Source: Nemertoderma westbladi (taxonomy: Eukaryota; Xenacoelomorpha; Nemertodermatida; Nemertodermatidae). Taken from it: a stretch of 64,000 nucleotides of DNA. Location of the stretch: NCBI GenBank assembly GCA_032718475.1, contig JAUCBJ010000160.1:1-64000 (forward strand), written 5' to 3'. Each line of letters starts with the position of its first letter. Position 1 is the first letter of the stretch. Of the stretch, positions 31,301 to 46,300 are shown piece by piece. The notes under the pieces are model-generated. The model saw nothing but the letters and a program-made list of their open reading frames with translations. It was not told the DNA's origin and made no database searches. Made by a program: the position numbers and the translations under genes.

Positions 31301-34300
31301 CTATTGATTATATTCTATCCTACTAATCTATGTTGTCGTCTCTATTGATTATATTCTATCCTACTAATCTATGTTGTCGTCCTACTAATCTATGTTGTCG
31401 TCTCTATTGATTATATTCTATCCTACTAATCTATGTTGTCGTCTCTATTGATTATATTCTATCCTACTAATCTATGTTGTCGTCTCTATTGATTATATTC
31501 TATCCTACTAATCTATGTTGTCGTCTCTATTGATTATATTCTATCCTACTAATCTATGTTGTCGTCTCTATTGATTATATTCTATCCTACTAATCTATGT
31601 TGTCGTCTCTATTGATTATATTCTATCCTACTAATCTATGTTGTCGTCTCTATTGATTATATTCTATCCTACTAATCTATGTTGTCGTCCTACTAATCTA
31701 TGTTGTCGTCCTACTAATCTATGTTGTCGTCTCTATTGATTATATTCTATCCTACTAATCTATGTTGTCGTCCTACTAATCTATGTTGTCGTCTCTATTG
31801 ATTATATTCTATCCTACTAATCTATGTTGTCGTCTCTATTGATTATATTCTATCCTACTAATCTATGTTGTCGTCTCTATTGATTATATTCTATCCTACT
31901 AATCTATGTTGTCGTCCTACTAATCTATGTTGTCGTCTCTATTGATTATATTCTATCCTACTAATCTATGTTGTCGTCTCTATTGATTATATTCTATCCT
32001 ACTAATCTATGTTGTCGTCCTACTAATCTATGTTGTCGTCTCTATTGATTATATTCTATCCTACTAATCTATGTTGTCGTCCTACTAATCTATGTTGTCG
32101 TCCTACTAATCTATGTTGTCGTCTCTATAGATTATATTCTATCCTACTAATCTATGTTGTCGTCTCTATTGATTATATTCTATCCTACTAATCTATGTTG
32201 TCGTCTCTATTGATTATATTCTATCCTACTAATCTATGTTGTCGTCTCTATTGATTATATTCTATCCTACTAATCTATGTTGTCGTCTCTATTGATTATA
32301 TTCTATCCTACTAATCTATGTTGTCGTCTCTATTGATTATATTCTATCCTACTAATCTATGTTGTCGTCCTACTAATCTATGTTGTCGTCTCTATTGATT
32401 ATATTCTATCCTACTAATCTATGTTGTCGTCCTACTAATCTATGTTGTCGTCCTACTAATCTATGTTGTCGTCTCTATAGATTATATTCTATCCTACTAA
32501 TCTATGTTGTCGTCCTACTAATCTATGTTGTCGTCCTACTAATCTATGTTGTCGTCTCTATAGATTATATTCTATCCTACTAATCTATGTTGTCGTCTCT
32601 ATTGATTATATTCTATCCTACTAATCTATGTTGTCGTCTCTATTGATTATATTCTATCCTACTAATCTATGTTGTCGTCCTACTAATCTATGTTGTCGTC
32701 CTACTAATCTATGTTGTCGTCTCTATAGATTATATTCTATCCTACTAATCTATGTTGTCGTCCTACTAATCTATGTTGTCGTCCTACTAATCTATGTTGT
32801 CGTCTCTATAGATTATATTCTATCCTACTAATCTATGTTGTCGTCTCTATTGATTATATTCTATCCTACTAATCTATGTTGTCGTCTCTATTGATTATAT
32901 TCTATCCTACTAATCTATGTTGTCGTCTCTATTGATTATATTCTATCCTACTAATCTATGTTGTCGTCTCTATTGATTATATTCTATCCTACTAATCTAT
33001 GTTGTCGTCTCTATTGATTATATTCTATCCTACTAATCTATGTTGTCGTCTCTATTGATTATATTCTATCCTACTAATCTATGTTGTCGTCTCTATTGAT
33101 TATATTCTATCCTACTAATCTATGTTGTCGTCTCTATTGATTATATTCTATCCTACTAATCTATGTTGTCGTCTCTATTGATTATATTCTATCCTACTAA
33201 TCTATGTTGTCGTCTCTATTGATTATATTCTATCCTACTAATCTATGTTGTCGTCCTACTAATCTATGTTGTCGTCTCTATTGATTATATTCTATCCTAC
33301 TAATCTATGTTGTCGTCCTACTAATCTATGTTGTCGTCCTACTAATCTATGTTGTCGTCTCTATAGATTATATTCTATCCTACTAATCTATGTTGTCGTC
33401 TCTATTGATTATATTCTATCCTACTAATCTATGTTGTCGTCTCTATTGATTATATTCTATCCTACTAATCTATGTTGTCGTCCTACTAATCTATGTTGTC
33501 GTCCTACTAATCTATGTTGTCGTCTCTATAGATTATATTCTATCCTACTAATCTATGTTGTCGTCTCTATTGATTATATTCTATCCTACTAATCTATGTT
33601 GTCGTCTCTATTGATTATATTCTATCCTACTAATCTATGTTGTCGTCTCTATTGATTATATTCTATCCTACTAATCTATGTTGTCGTCTCTATTGATTAT
33701 ATTCTATCCTACTAATCTATGTTGTCGTCTCTATTGATTATATTCTATCCTACTAATCTATGTTGTCGTCTCTATTGATTATATTCTATCCTACTAATCT
33801 ATGTTGTCGTCTCTATTGATTATATTCTATCCTACTAATCTATGTTGTCGTCCTACTAATCTATGTTGTCGTCCTACTAATCTATGTTGTCGTCTCTATA
33901 GATTATATTCTATCCTACTAATCTATGTTGTCGTCTCTATTGATTATATTCTATCCTACTAATCTATGTTGTCGTCCTACTAATCTATGTTGTCGTCTCT
34001 ATTGATTATATTCTATCCTACTAATCTATGTTGTCGTCCCCCTAATCTATGTTGTCGTCTCTATTGATTATATTCTATCCTACTAATCTATGTTGTCGTC
34101 CTACTAATCTATGTTGTCGTCTCTATTGATTATATTCTATCCTACTAATCTATGTTGTCGTCTCTATTGATTATATTCTATCCTACTAATCTATGTTGTC
34201 GTCTCTATTGATTATATTCTATCCTACTAATCTATGTTGTCGTCTCTATTGATTATATTCTATCCTACTAATCTATGTTGTCGTCTCTATTGATTATATT

Positions 34301-37300
34301 CTATCCTACTAATCTATGTTGTCGTCCTACTAATCTATGTTGTCGTCTCTATTGATTATATTCTATCCTACTAATCTATGTTGTCGTCTCTATTGATTAT
34401 ATTCTATCCTACTAATCTATGTTGTCGTCTCTATTGATTATATTCTATCCTACTAATCTATGTTGTCGTCTCTATTGATTATATTCTATCCTACTAATCT
34501 ATGTTGTCGTCTCTATTGATTATATTCTATCCTACTAATCTATGTTGTCGTCTCTATTGATTATATTCTATCCTACTAATCTATGTTGTCGTCTCTATTG
34601 ATTATATTCTATCCTACTAATCTATGTTGTCGTCTCTATTGATTATATTCTATCCTACTAATCTATGTTGTCGTCTCTATTGATTATATTCTATCCTACT
34701 AATCTATGTTGTCGTCCTACTAATCTATGTTGTCGTCTCTATTGATTATATTCTATCCTACTAATCTATGTTGTCGTCTCTATTGATTATATTCTATCCT
34801 ACTAATCTATGTTGTCGTCTCTATTGATTATATTCTATCCTACTAATCTATGTTGTCGTCTCTATTGATTATATTCTATCCTACTAATCTATGTTGTCGT
34901 CTCTATTGATTATATTCTATCCTACTAATCTATGTTGTCGTCCTACTAATCTATGTTGTCGTCTCTATTGATTATATTCTATCCTACTAATCTATGTTGT
35001 CGTCCTACTAATCTATGTTGTCGTCTCTATTGATTATATTCTATCCTACTAATCTATGTTGTCGTCTCTATTGATTATATTCTATCCTACTAATCTATGT
35101 TGTCGTCTCTATTGATTATATTCTATCCTACTAATCTATGTTGTCGTCTCTATTGATTATATTCTATCCTACTAATCTATGTTGTCGTCTCTATTGATTA
35201 TATTCTATCCTACTAATCTATGTTGTCGTCTCTATTGATTATATTCTATCCTACTAATCTATGTTGTCGTCTCTATTGATTATATTCTATCCTACTAATC
35301 TATGTTGTCGTCTCTATTGATTATATTCTATCCTACTAATCTATGTTGTCGTCTCTATTGATTATATTCTATCCTACTAATCTATGTTGTCGTCTCTATT
35401 GATTATATTCTATCCTACTAATCTATGTTGTCGTCTCTATTGATTATATTCTATCCTACTAATCTATGTTGTCGTCTCTATTGATTATATTCTATCCTAC
35501 TAATCTATGTTGTCGTCTCTATTGATTATATTCTATCCTACTAATCTATGTTGTCGTCTCTATTGATTATATTCTATCCTACTAATCTATGTTGTCGTCT
35601 CTATTGATTATATTCTATCCTACTAATCTATGTTGTCGTCCTACTAATCTATGTTGTCGTCTCTATTGATTATATTCTATCCTACTAATCTATGTTGTCG
35701 TCCTACTAATCTATGTTGTCGTCTCTATTGATTATATTCTATCCTACTAATCTATGTTGTCGTCTCTATTGATTATATTCTATCCTACTAATCTATGTTG
35801 TCGTCTCTATTGATTATATTCTATCCTACTAATCTATGTTGTCGTCCTACTAATCTATGTTGTCGTCTCTATTGATTATATTCTATCCTACTAATCTATG
35901 TTGTCGTCCTACTAATCTATGTTGTCGTCTCTATTGATTATATTCTATCCTACTAATCTATGTTGTCGTCCTACTAATCTATGTTGTCGTCTCTATTGAT
36001 TATATTCTATCCTACTAATCTATGTTGTCGTCTCTATTGATTATATTCTATCCTACTAATCTATGTTGTCGTCTCTATTGATTATATTCTATCCTACTAA
36101 TCTATGTTGTCGTCTCTATTGATTATATTCTATCCTACTAATCTATGTTGTCGTCTCTATTGATTATATTCTATCCTACTAATCTATGTTGTCGTCTCTA
36201 TTGATTATATTCTATCCTACTAATCTATGTTGTCGTCTCTATTGATTATATTCTATCCTACTAATCTATGTTGTCGTCTCTATTGATTATATTCTATCCT
36301 ACTAATCTATGTTGTCGTCTCTATTGATTATATTCTATCCTACTAATCTATGTTGTCGTCTCTATTGATTATATTCTATCCTACTAATCTATGTTGTCGT
36401 CTCTATTGATTATATTCTATCCTACTAATCTATGTTGTCGTCTCTATTGATTATATTCTATCCTACTAATCTATGTTGTCGTCTCTATTGATTATATTCT
36501 ATCCTACTAATCTATGTTGTCGTCTCTATTGATTATATTCTATCCTACTAATCTATGTTGTCGTCTCTATTGATTATATTCTATCCTACTAATCTATGTT
36601 GTCGTCTCTATTGATTATATTCTATCCTACTAATCTATGTTGTCGTCTCTATTGATTATATTCTATCCTACTAATCTATGTTGTCGTCTCTATTGATTAT
36701 ATTCTATCCTACTAATCTATGTTGTCGTCTCTATTGATTATATTCTATCCTACTAATCTATGTTGTCGTCTCTATTGATTATATTCTATCCTACTAATCT
36801 ATGTTGTCGTCTCTATTGATTATATTCTATCCTACTAATCTATGTTGTCGTCCTACTAATCTATGTTGTCGTCTCTATTGATTATATTCTATCCTACTAA
36901 TCTATGTTGTCGTCCTACTAATCTATGTTGTCGTCTCTATTGATTATATTCTATCCTACTAATCTATGTTGTCGTCTCTATTGATTATATTCTATCCTAC
37001 TAATCTATGTTGTCGTCCTACTAATCTATGTTGTCGTCTCTATTGATTATATTCTATCCTACTAATCTATGTTGTCGTCTCTATTGATTATATTCTATCC
37101 TACTAATCTATGTTGTCGTCCTACTAATCTATGTTGTCGTCTCTATTGATTATATTCTATCCTACTAATCTATGTTGTCGTCCTACTAATCTATGTTGTC
37201 GTCTCTATTGATTATATTCTATCCTACTAATCTATGTTGTCGTCTCTATTGATTATATTCTATCCTACTAATCTATGTTGTCGTCTCTATTGATTATATT

Positions 37301-40300
37301 CTATCCTACTAATCTATGTTGTCGTCTCTATTGATTATATTCTATCCTACTAATCTATGTTGTCGTCCTACTAATCTATGTTGTCGTCTCTATTGATTAT
37401 ATTCTATCCTACTAATCTATGTTGTCGTCTCTATTGATTATATTCTATCCTACTAATCTATGTTGTCGTCTCTATTGATTATATTCTATCCTACTAATCT
37501 ATGTTGTCGTCTCTATTGATTATATTCTATCCTACTAATCTATGTTGTCGTCCTACTAATCTATGTTGTCGTCTCTATTGATTATATTCTATCCTACTAA
37601 TCTATGTTGTCGTCTCTATTGATTATATTCTATCCTACTAATCTATGTTGTCGTCCTACTAATCTATGTTGTCGTCTCTATTGATTATATTCTATCCTAC
37701 TAATCTATGTTGTCGTCTCTATTGATTATATTCTATCCTACTAATCTATGTTGTCGTCTCTATTGATTATATTCTATCCTACTAATCTATGTTGTCGTCT
37801 CTATTGATTATATTCTATCCTACTAATCTATGTTGTCGTCCTACTAATCTATGTTGTCGTCTCTATTGATTATATTCTATCCTACTAATCTATGTTGTCG
37901 TCTCTATTGATTATATTCTATCCTACTAATCTATGTTGTCGTCTCTATTGATTATATTCTATCCTACTAATCTATGTTGTCGTCTCTATTGATTATATTC
38001 TATCCTACTAATCTATGTTGTCGTCCTACTAATCTATGTTGTCGTCTCTATTGATTATATTCTATCCTACTAATCTATGTTGTCGTCTCTATTGATTATA
38101 TTCTATCCTACTAATCTATGTTGTCGTCCTACTAATCTATGTTGTCGTCTCTATTGATTATATTCTATCCTACTAATCTATGTTGTCGTCTCTATTGATT
38201 ATATTCTATCCTACTAATCTATGTTGTCGTCTCTATTGATTATATTCTATCCTACTAATCTATGTTGTCGTCCTACTAATCTATGTTGTCGTCTCTATTG
38301 ATTATATTCTATCCTACTAATCTATGTTGTCGTCTCTATTGATTATATTCTATCCTACTAATCTATGTTGTCGTCCTACTAATCTATGTTGTCGTCTCTA
38401 TTGATTATATTCTATCCTACTAATCTATGTTGTCGTCTCTATTGATTATATTCTATCCTACTAATCTATGTTGTCGTCCTACTAATCTATGTTGTCGTCT
38501 CTATTGATTATATTCTATCCTACTAATCTATGTTGTCGTCTCTATTGATTATATTCTATCCTACTAATCTATGTTGTCGTCTCTATTGATTATATTCTAT
38601 CCTACTAATCTATGTTGTCGTCTCTATTGATTATATTCTATCCTACTAATCTATGTTGTCGTCTCTATTGATTATATTCTATCCTACTAATCTATGTTGT
38701 CGTCCTACTAATCTATGTTGTCGTCTCTATTGATTATATTCTATCCTACTAATCTATGTTGTCGTCTCTATTGATTATATTCTATCCTACTAATCTATGT
38801 TGTCGTCCTACTAATCTATGTTGTCGTCTCTATTGATTATATTCTATCCTACTAATCTATGTTGTCGTCTCTATTGATTATATTCTATCCTACTAATCTA
38901 TGTTGTCGTCTCTATTGATTATATTCTATCCTACTAATCTATGTTGTCGTCTCTATTGATTATATTCTATCCTACTAATCTATGTTGTCGTCTCTATTGA
39001 TTATATTCTATCCTACTAATCTATGTTGTCGTCCTACTAATCTATGTTGTCGTCTCTATTGATTATATTCTATCCTACTAATCTATGTTGTCGTCTCTAT
39101 TGATTATATTCTATCCTACTAATCTATGTTGTCGTCTCTATTGATTATATTCTATCCTACTAATCTATGTTGTCGTCTCTATCTATTTGTCGTCCTACTA
39201 ATCTATGTTGTCGTCTCTACTGATCTATGTTCTCGTCCTACTAATCTATGTTGTCGTCTCTATTGATTATATTCTATCCTACTAATCTATGTTGTCGTCT
39301 CTATTGATTATATTCTATCCTACTAATCTATGTTGTCGTCCTACTAATCTATGTTGTCGTCTCTATTGATTATATTCTATCCTACTAATCTATGTTGTCG
39401 TCTCTATTGATTATATTCTATCCTACTAATCTATGTTGTCGTCTCTATTGATTATATTCTATCCTACTAATCTATGTTGTCGTCTCTATTGATTATATTC
39501 TATCCTACTAATCTATGTTGTCGTCTCTATTGATTATATTCTATCCTACTAATCTATGTTGTCGTCTCTATTGATTATATTCTATCCTACTAATCTATGT
39601 TGTCGTCTCTATTGATTATATTCTATCCTACTAATCTATGTTGTCGTCCTACTAATCTATGTTGTCGTCTCTATTGATTATATTCTATCCTACTAATCTA
39701 TGTTGTCGTCCTACTAATCTATGTTGTCGTCTCTATTGATTATATTCTATCCTACTAATCTATGTTGTCGTCTCTATTGATTATATTCTATCCTACTAAT
39801 CTATGTTGTCGTCTCTATTGATTATATTCTATCCTACTAATCTATGTTGTCGTCCTACTAATCTATGTTGTCGTCTCTATTGATTATATTCTATCCTACT
39901 AATCTATGTTGTCGTCTCTATTGATTATATTCTATCCTACTAATCTATGTTGTCGTCTCTATTGATTATATTCTATCCTACTAATCTATGTTGTCGTCTC
40001 TATTGATTATATTCTATCCTACTAATCTATGTTGTCGTCCTACTAATCTATGTTGTCGTCTCTATTGATTATATTCTATCCTACTAATCTATGTTGTCGT
40101 CTCTATTGATTATATTCTATCCTACTAATCTATGTTGTCGTCTCTATTGATTATATTCTATCCTACTAATCTATGTTGTCGTCTCTATTGATTATATTCT
40201 ATCCTACTAATCTATGTTGTCGTCTCTATTGATTATATTCTATCCTACTAATCTATGTTGTCGTCCTACTAATCTATGTTGTCGTCTCTATTGATTATAT

Positions 40301-43300
40301 TCTATCCTACTAATCTATGTTGTCGTCTCTATTGATTATATTCTATCCTACTAATCTATGTTGTCGTCTCTATTGATTATATTCTATCCTACTAATCTAT
40401 GTTGTCGTCTCTATTGATTATATTCTATCCTACTAATCTATGTTGTCGTCTCTATTGATTATATTCTATCCTACTAATCTATGTTGTCGTCTCTATTGAT
40501 TATATTCTATCCTACTAATCTATGTTGTCGTCTCTATTGATTATATTCTATCCTACTAATCTATGTTGTCGTCCTACTAATCTATGTTGTCGTCTCTATT
40601 GATTATATTCTATCCTACTAATCTATGTTGTCGTCTCTATTGATTATATTCTATCCTACTAATCTATGTTGTCGTCTCTATTGATTATATTCTATCCTAC
40701 TAATCTATGTTGTCGTCTCTATTGATTATATTCTATCCTACTAATCTATGTTGTCGTCTCTATTGATTATATTCTATCCTACTAATCTATGTTGTCGTCT
40801 CTATTGATTATATTCTATCCTACTAATCTATGTTGTCGTCTCTATTGATTATATTCTATCCTACTAATCTATGTTGTCGTCTCTATTGATTATATTCTAT
40901 CCTACTAATCTATGTTGTCGTCTCTATTGATTATATTCTATCCTACTAATCTATGTTGTCGTCTCTATTGATTATATTCTATCCTACTAATCTATGTTGT
41001 CGTCTCTATTGATTATATTCTATCCTACTAATCTATGTTGTCGTCTCTATTGATTATATTCTATCCTACTAATCTATGTTGTCGTCTCTATTGATTATAT
41101 TCTATCCTACTAATCTATGTTGTCGTCTCTATTGATTATATTCTATCCTACTAATCTATGTTGTCGTCTCTATTGATTATATTCTATCCTACTAATCTAT
41201 GTTGTCGTCTCTATTGATTATATTCTATCCTACTAATCTATGTTGTCGTCTCTATTGATTATATTCTATCCTACTAATCTATGTTGTCGTCTCTATTGAT
41301 TATATTCTATCCTACTAATCTATGTTGTCGTCCTACTAATCTATGTTGTCGTCTCTATTGATTATATTCTATCCTACTAATCTATGTTGTCGTCTCTATT
41401 GATTATATTCTATCCTACTAATCTATGTTGTCGTCTCTATTGATTATATTCTATCCTACTAATCTATGTTGTCGTCTCTATTGATTATATTCTATCCTAC
41501 TAATCTATGTTGTCGTCCTACTAATCTATGTTGTCGTCTCTATTGATTATATTCTATCCTACTAATCTATGTTGTCGTCCTACTAATCTATGTTGTCGTC
41601 TCTATTGATTATATTCTATCCTACTAATCTATGTTGTCGTCCTACTAATCTATGTTGTCGTCTCTATTGATTATATTCTATCCTACTAATCTATGTTGTC
41701 GTCTCTATTGATTATATTCTATCCTACTAATCTATGTTGTCGTCTCTATTGATTATATTCTATCCTACTAATCTATGTTGTCGTCTCTATTGATTATATT
41801 CTATCCTACTAATCTATGTTGTCGTCTCTATTGATTATATTCTATCCTACTAATCTATGTTGTCGTCCTACTAATCTATGTTGTCGTCTCTATTGATTAT
41901 ATTCTATCCTACTAATCTATGTTGTCGTCCTACTAATCTATGTTGTCGTCTCTATTGATTATATTCTATCCTACTAATCTATGTTGTCGTCTCTATTGAT
42001 TATATTCTATCCTACTAATCTATGTTGTCGTCCTACTAATCTATGTTGTCGTCTCTATTGATTATATTCTATCCTACTAATCTATGTTGTCGTCCTACTA
42101 ATCTATGTTGTCGTCTCTATTGATTATATTCTATCCTACTAATCTATGTTGTCGTCTCTATTGATTATATTCTATCCTACTAATCTATGTTGTCGTCTCT
42201 ATTGATTATATTCTATCCTACTAATCTATGTTGTCGTCTCTATTGATTATATTCTATCCTACTAATCTATGTTGTCGTCTCTATTGATTATATTCTATCC
42301 TACTAATCTATGTTGTCGTCTCTATTGATTATATTCTATCCTACTAATCTATGTTGTCGTCCTACTAATCTATGTTGTCGTCTCTATTGATTATATTCTA
42401 TCCTACTAATCTATGTTGTCGTCTCTATAGATTATATTCTATCCTACTAATCTATGTTGTCGTCTCTATTGATTATATTCTATCCTACTAATCTATGTTG
42501 TCGTCTCTATTGATTATATTCTATCCTACTAATCTATGTTGTCGTCTCTATTGATTATATTCTATCCTACTAATCTATGTTGTCGTCTCTATTGATTATA
42601 TTCTATCCTACTAATCTATGTTGTCGTCTCTATTGATTATATTCTATCCTACTAATCTATGTTGTCGTCTCTATTGATTATATTCTATCCTACTAATCTA
42701 TGTTGTCGTCTCTATTGATTATATTCTATCCTACTAATCTATGTTGTCGTCCTACTAATCTATGTTGTCGTCTCTATTGATTATATTCTATCCTACTAAT
42801 CTATGTTGTCGTCTCTATTGATTATATTCTATCCTACTAATCTATGTTGTCGTCTCTATTGATTATATTCTATCCTACTAATCTATGTTGTCGTCTCTAT
42901 TGATTATATTCTATCCTACTAATCTATGTTGTCGTCTCTATTGATTATATTCTATCCTACTAATCTATGTTGTCGTCTCTATTGATTATATTCTATCCTA
43001 CTAATCTATGTTGTCGTCTCTATTGATTATATTCTATCCTACTAATCTATGTTGTCGTCTCTATTGATTATATTCTATCCTACTAATCTATGTTGTCGTC
43101 TCTATTGATTATATTCTATCCTACTAATCTATGTTGTCGTCCTACTAATCTATGTTGTCGTCTCTATTGATTATATTCTATCCTACTAATCTATGTTGTC
43201 GTCTCTATTGATTATATTCTATCCTACTAATCTATGTTGTCGTCCTACTAATCTATGTTGTCGTCTCTATTGATTATATTCTATCCTACTAATCTATGTT

Positions 43301-46300
43301 GTCGTCTCTATTGATTATATTCTATCCTACTAATCTATGTTGTCGTCTCTATTGATTATATTCTATCCTACTAATCTATGTTGTCGTCTCTATTGATTAT
43401 ATTCTATCCTACTAATCTATGTTGTCGTCCTACTAATCTATGTTGTCGTCTCTATTGATTATATTCTATCCTACTAATCTATGTTGTCGTCCTACTAATC
43501 TATGTTGTCGTCTCTATTGATTATATTCTATCCTACTAATCTATGTTGTCGTCTCTATTGATTATATTCTATCCTACTAATCTATGTTGTCGTCTCTATT
43601 GATTATATTCTATCCTACTAATCTATGTTGTCGTCTCTATTGATTATATTCTATCCTACTAATCTATGTTGTCGTCTCTATTGATTATATTCTATCCTAC
43701 TAATCTATGTTGTCGTCTCTATTGATTATATTCTATCCTACTAATCTATGTTGTCGTCCTACTAATCTATGTTGTCGTCTCTATTGATTATATTCTATCC
43801 TACTAATCTATGTTGTCGTCTCTATTGATTATATTCTATCCTACTAATCTATGTTGTCGTCTCTATTGATTATATTCTATCCTACTAATCTATGTTGTCG
43901 TCTCTATTGATTATATTCTATCCTACTAATCTATGTTGTCGTCTCTATTGATTATATTCTATCCTACTAATCTATGTTGTCGTCTCTATTGATTATATTC
44001 TATCCTACTAATCTATGTTGTCGTCTCTATTGATTATATTCTATCCTACTAATCTATGTTGTCGTCTCTATTGATTATATTCTATCCTACTAATCTATGT
44101 TGTCGTCTCTATTGATTATATTCTATCCTACTAATCTATGTTGTCGTCCTACTAATCTATGTTGTCGTCTCTATTGATTATATTCTATCCTACTAATCTA
44201 TGTTGTCGTCTCTATTGATTATATTCTATCCTACTAATCTATGTTGTCGTCTCTATTGATTATATTCTATCCTACTAATCTATGTTGTCGTCTCTATTGA
44301 TTATATTCTATCCTACTAATCTATGTTGTCGTCTCTATTGATTATATTCTATCCTACTAATCTATGTTGTCGTCCTACTAATCTATGTTGTCGTCTCTAT
44401 TGATTATATTCTATCCTACTAATCTATGTTGTCGTCTCTATTGATTATATTCTATCCTACTAATCTATGTTGTCGTCCTACTAATCTATGTTGTCGTCTC
44501 TATTGATTATATTCTATCCTACTAATCTATGTTGTCGTCTCTATTGATTATATTCTATCCTACTAATCTATGTTGTCGTCTCTATTGATTATATTCTATC
44601 CTACTAATCTATGTTGTCGTCTCTATTGATTATATTCTATCCTACTAATCTATGTTGTCGTCTCTATTGATTATATTCTATCCTACTAATCTATGTTGTC
44701 GTCTCTATTGATTATATTCTATCCTACTAATCTATGTTGTCGTCTCTATTGATTATATTCTATCCTACTAATCTATGTTGTCGTCTCTATTGATTATATT
44801 CTATCCTACTAATCTATGTTGTCGTCTCTATTGATTATATTCTATCCTACTAATCTATGTTGTCGTCTCTATTGATTATATTCTATCCTACTAATCTATG
44901 TTGTCGTCTCTATTGATTATATTCTATCCTACTAATCTATGTTGTCGTCTCTATTGATTATATTCTATCCTACTAATCTATGTTGTCGTCTCTATTGATT
45001 ATATTCTATCCTACTAATCTATGTTGTCGTCTCTATTGATTATATTCTATCCTACTAATCTATGTTGTCGTCCTACTAATCTATGTTGTCGTCTCTATTG
45101 ATTATATTCTATCCTACTAATCTATGTTGTCGTCTCTATTGATTATATTCTATCCTACTAATCTATGTTGTCGTCTCTATTGATTATATTCTATCCTACT
45201 AATCTATGTTGTCGTCCTACTAATCTATGTTGTCGTCTCTATTGATTATATTCTATCCTACTAATCTATGTTGTCGTCTCTATTGATTATATTCTATCCT
45301 ACTAATCTATGTTGTCGTCTCTATTGATTATATTCTATCCTACTAATCTATGTTGTCGTCTCTATTGATTATATTCTATCCTACTAATCTATGTTGTCGT
45401 CTCTATTGATTATATTCTATCCTACTAATCTATGTTGTCGTCTCTATTGATTATATTCTATCCTACTAATCTATGTTGTCGTCTCTATTGATTATATTCT
45501 ATCCTACTAATCTATGTTGTCGTCCTACTAATCTATGTTGTCGTCTCTATTGATTATATTCTATCCTACTAATCTATGTTGTCGTCTCTATTGATTATAT
45601 TCTATCCTACTAATCTATGTTGTCGTCTCTATTGATTATATTCTATCCTACTAATCTATGTTGTCGTCTCTATTGATTATATTCTATCCTACTAATCTAT
45701 GTTGTCGTCTCTATTGATTATATTCTATCCTACTAATCTATGTTGTCGTCTCTATTGATTATATTCTATCCTACTAATCTATGTTGTCGTCTCTATTGAT
45801 TATATTCTATCCTACTAATCTATGTTGTCGTCTCTATTGATTATATTCTATCCTACTAATCTATGTTGTCGTCTCTATTGATTATATTCTATCCTACTAA
45901 TCTATGTTGTCGTCTCTATTGATTATATTCTATCCTACTAATCTATGTTGTCGTCTCTATTGATTATATTCTATCCTACTAATCTATGTTGTCGTCCTAC
46001 TAATCTATGTTGTCGTCTCTATTGATTATATTCTATCCTACTAATCTATGTTGTCGTCTCTATTGATTATATTCTATCCTACTAATCTATGTTGTCGTCT
46101 CTATTGATTATATTCTATCCTACTAATCTATGTTGTCGTCTCTATTGATTATATTCTATCCTACTAATCTATGTTGTCGTCTCTATTGATTATATTCTAT
46201 CCTACTAATCTATGTTGTCGTCCTACTAATCTATGTTGTCGTCTCTATTGATTATATTCTATCCTACTAATCTATGTTGTCGTCTCTATTGATTATATTC

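Noticed and set aside
29391-32831. Open frames reading repeated P-T-N-L-C-C-R in the minisatellite
   Set aside because: They arise only where 21-bp units (a multiple of three) are adjacent; 41-bp units break the frame. No start context or codon signal.
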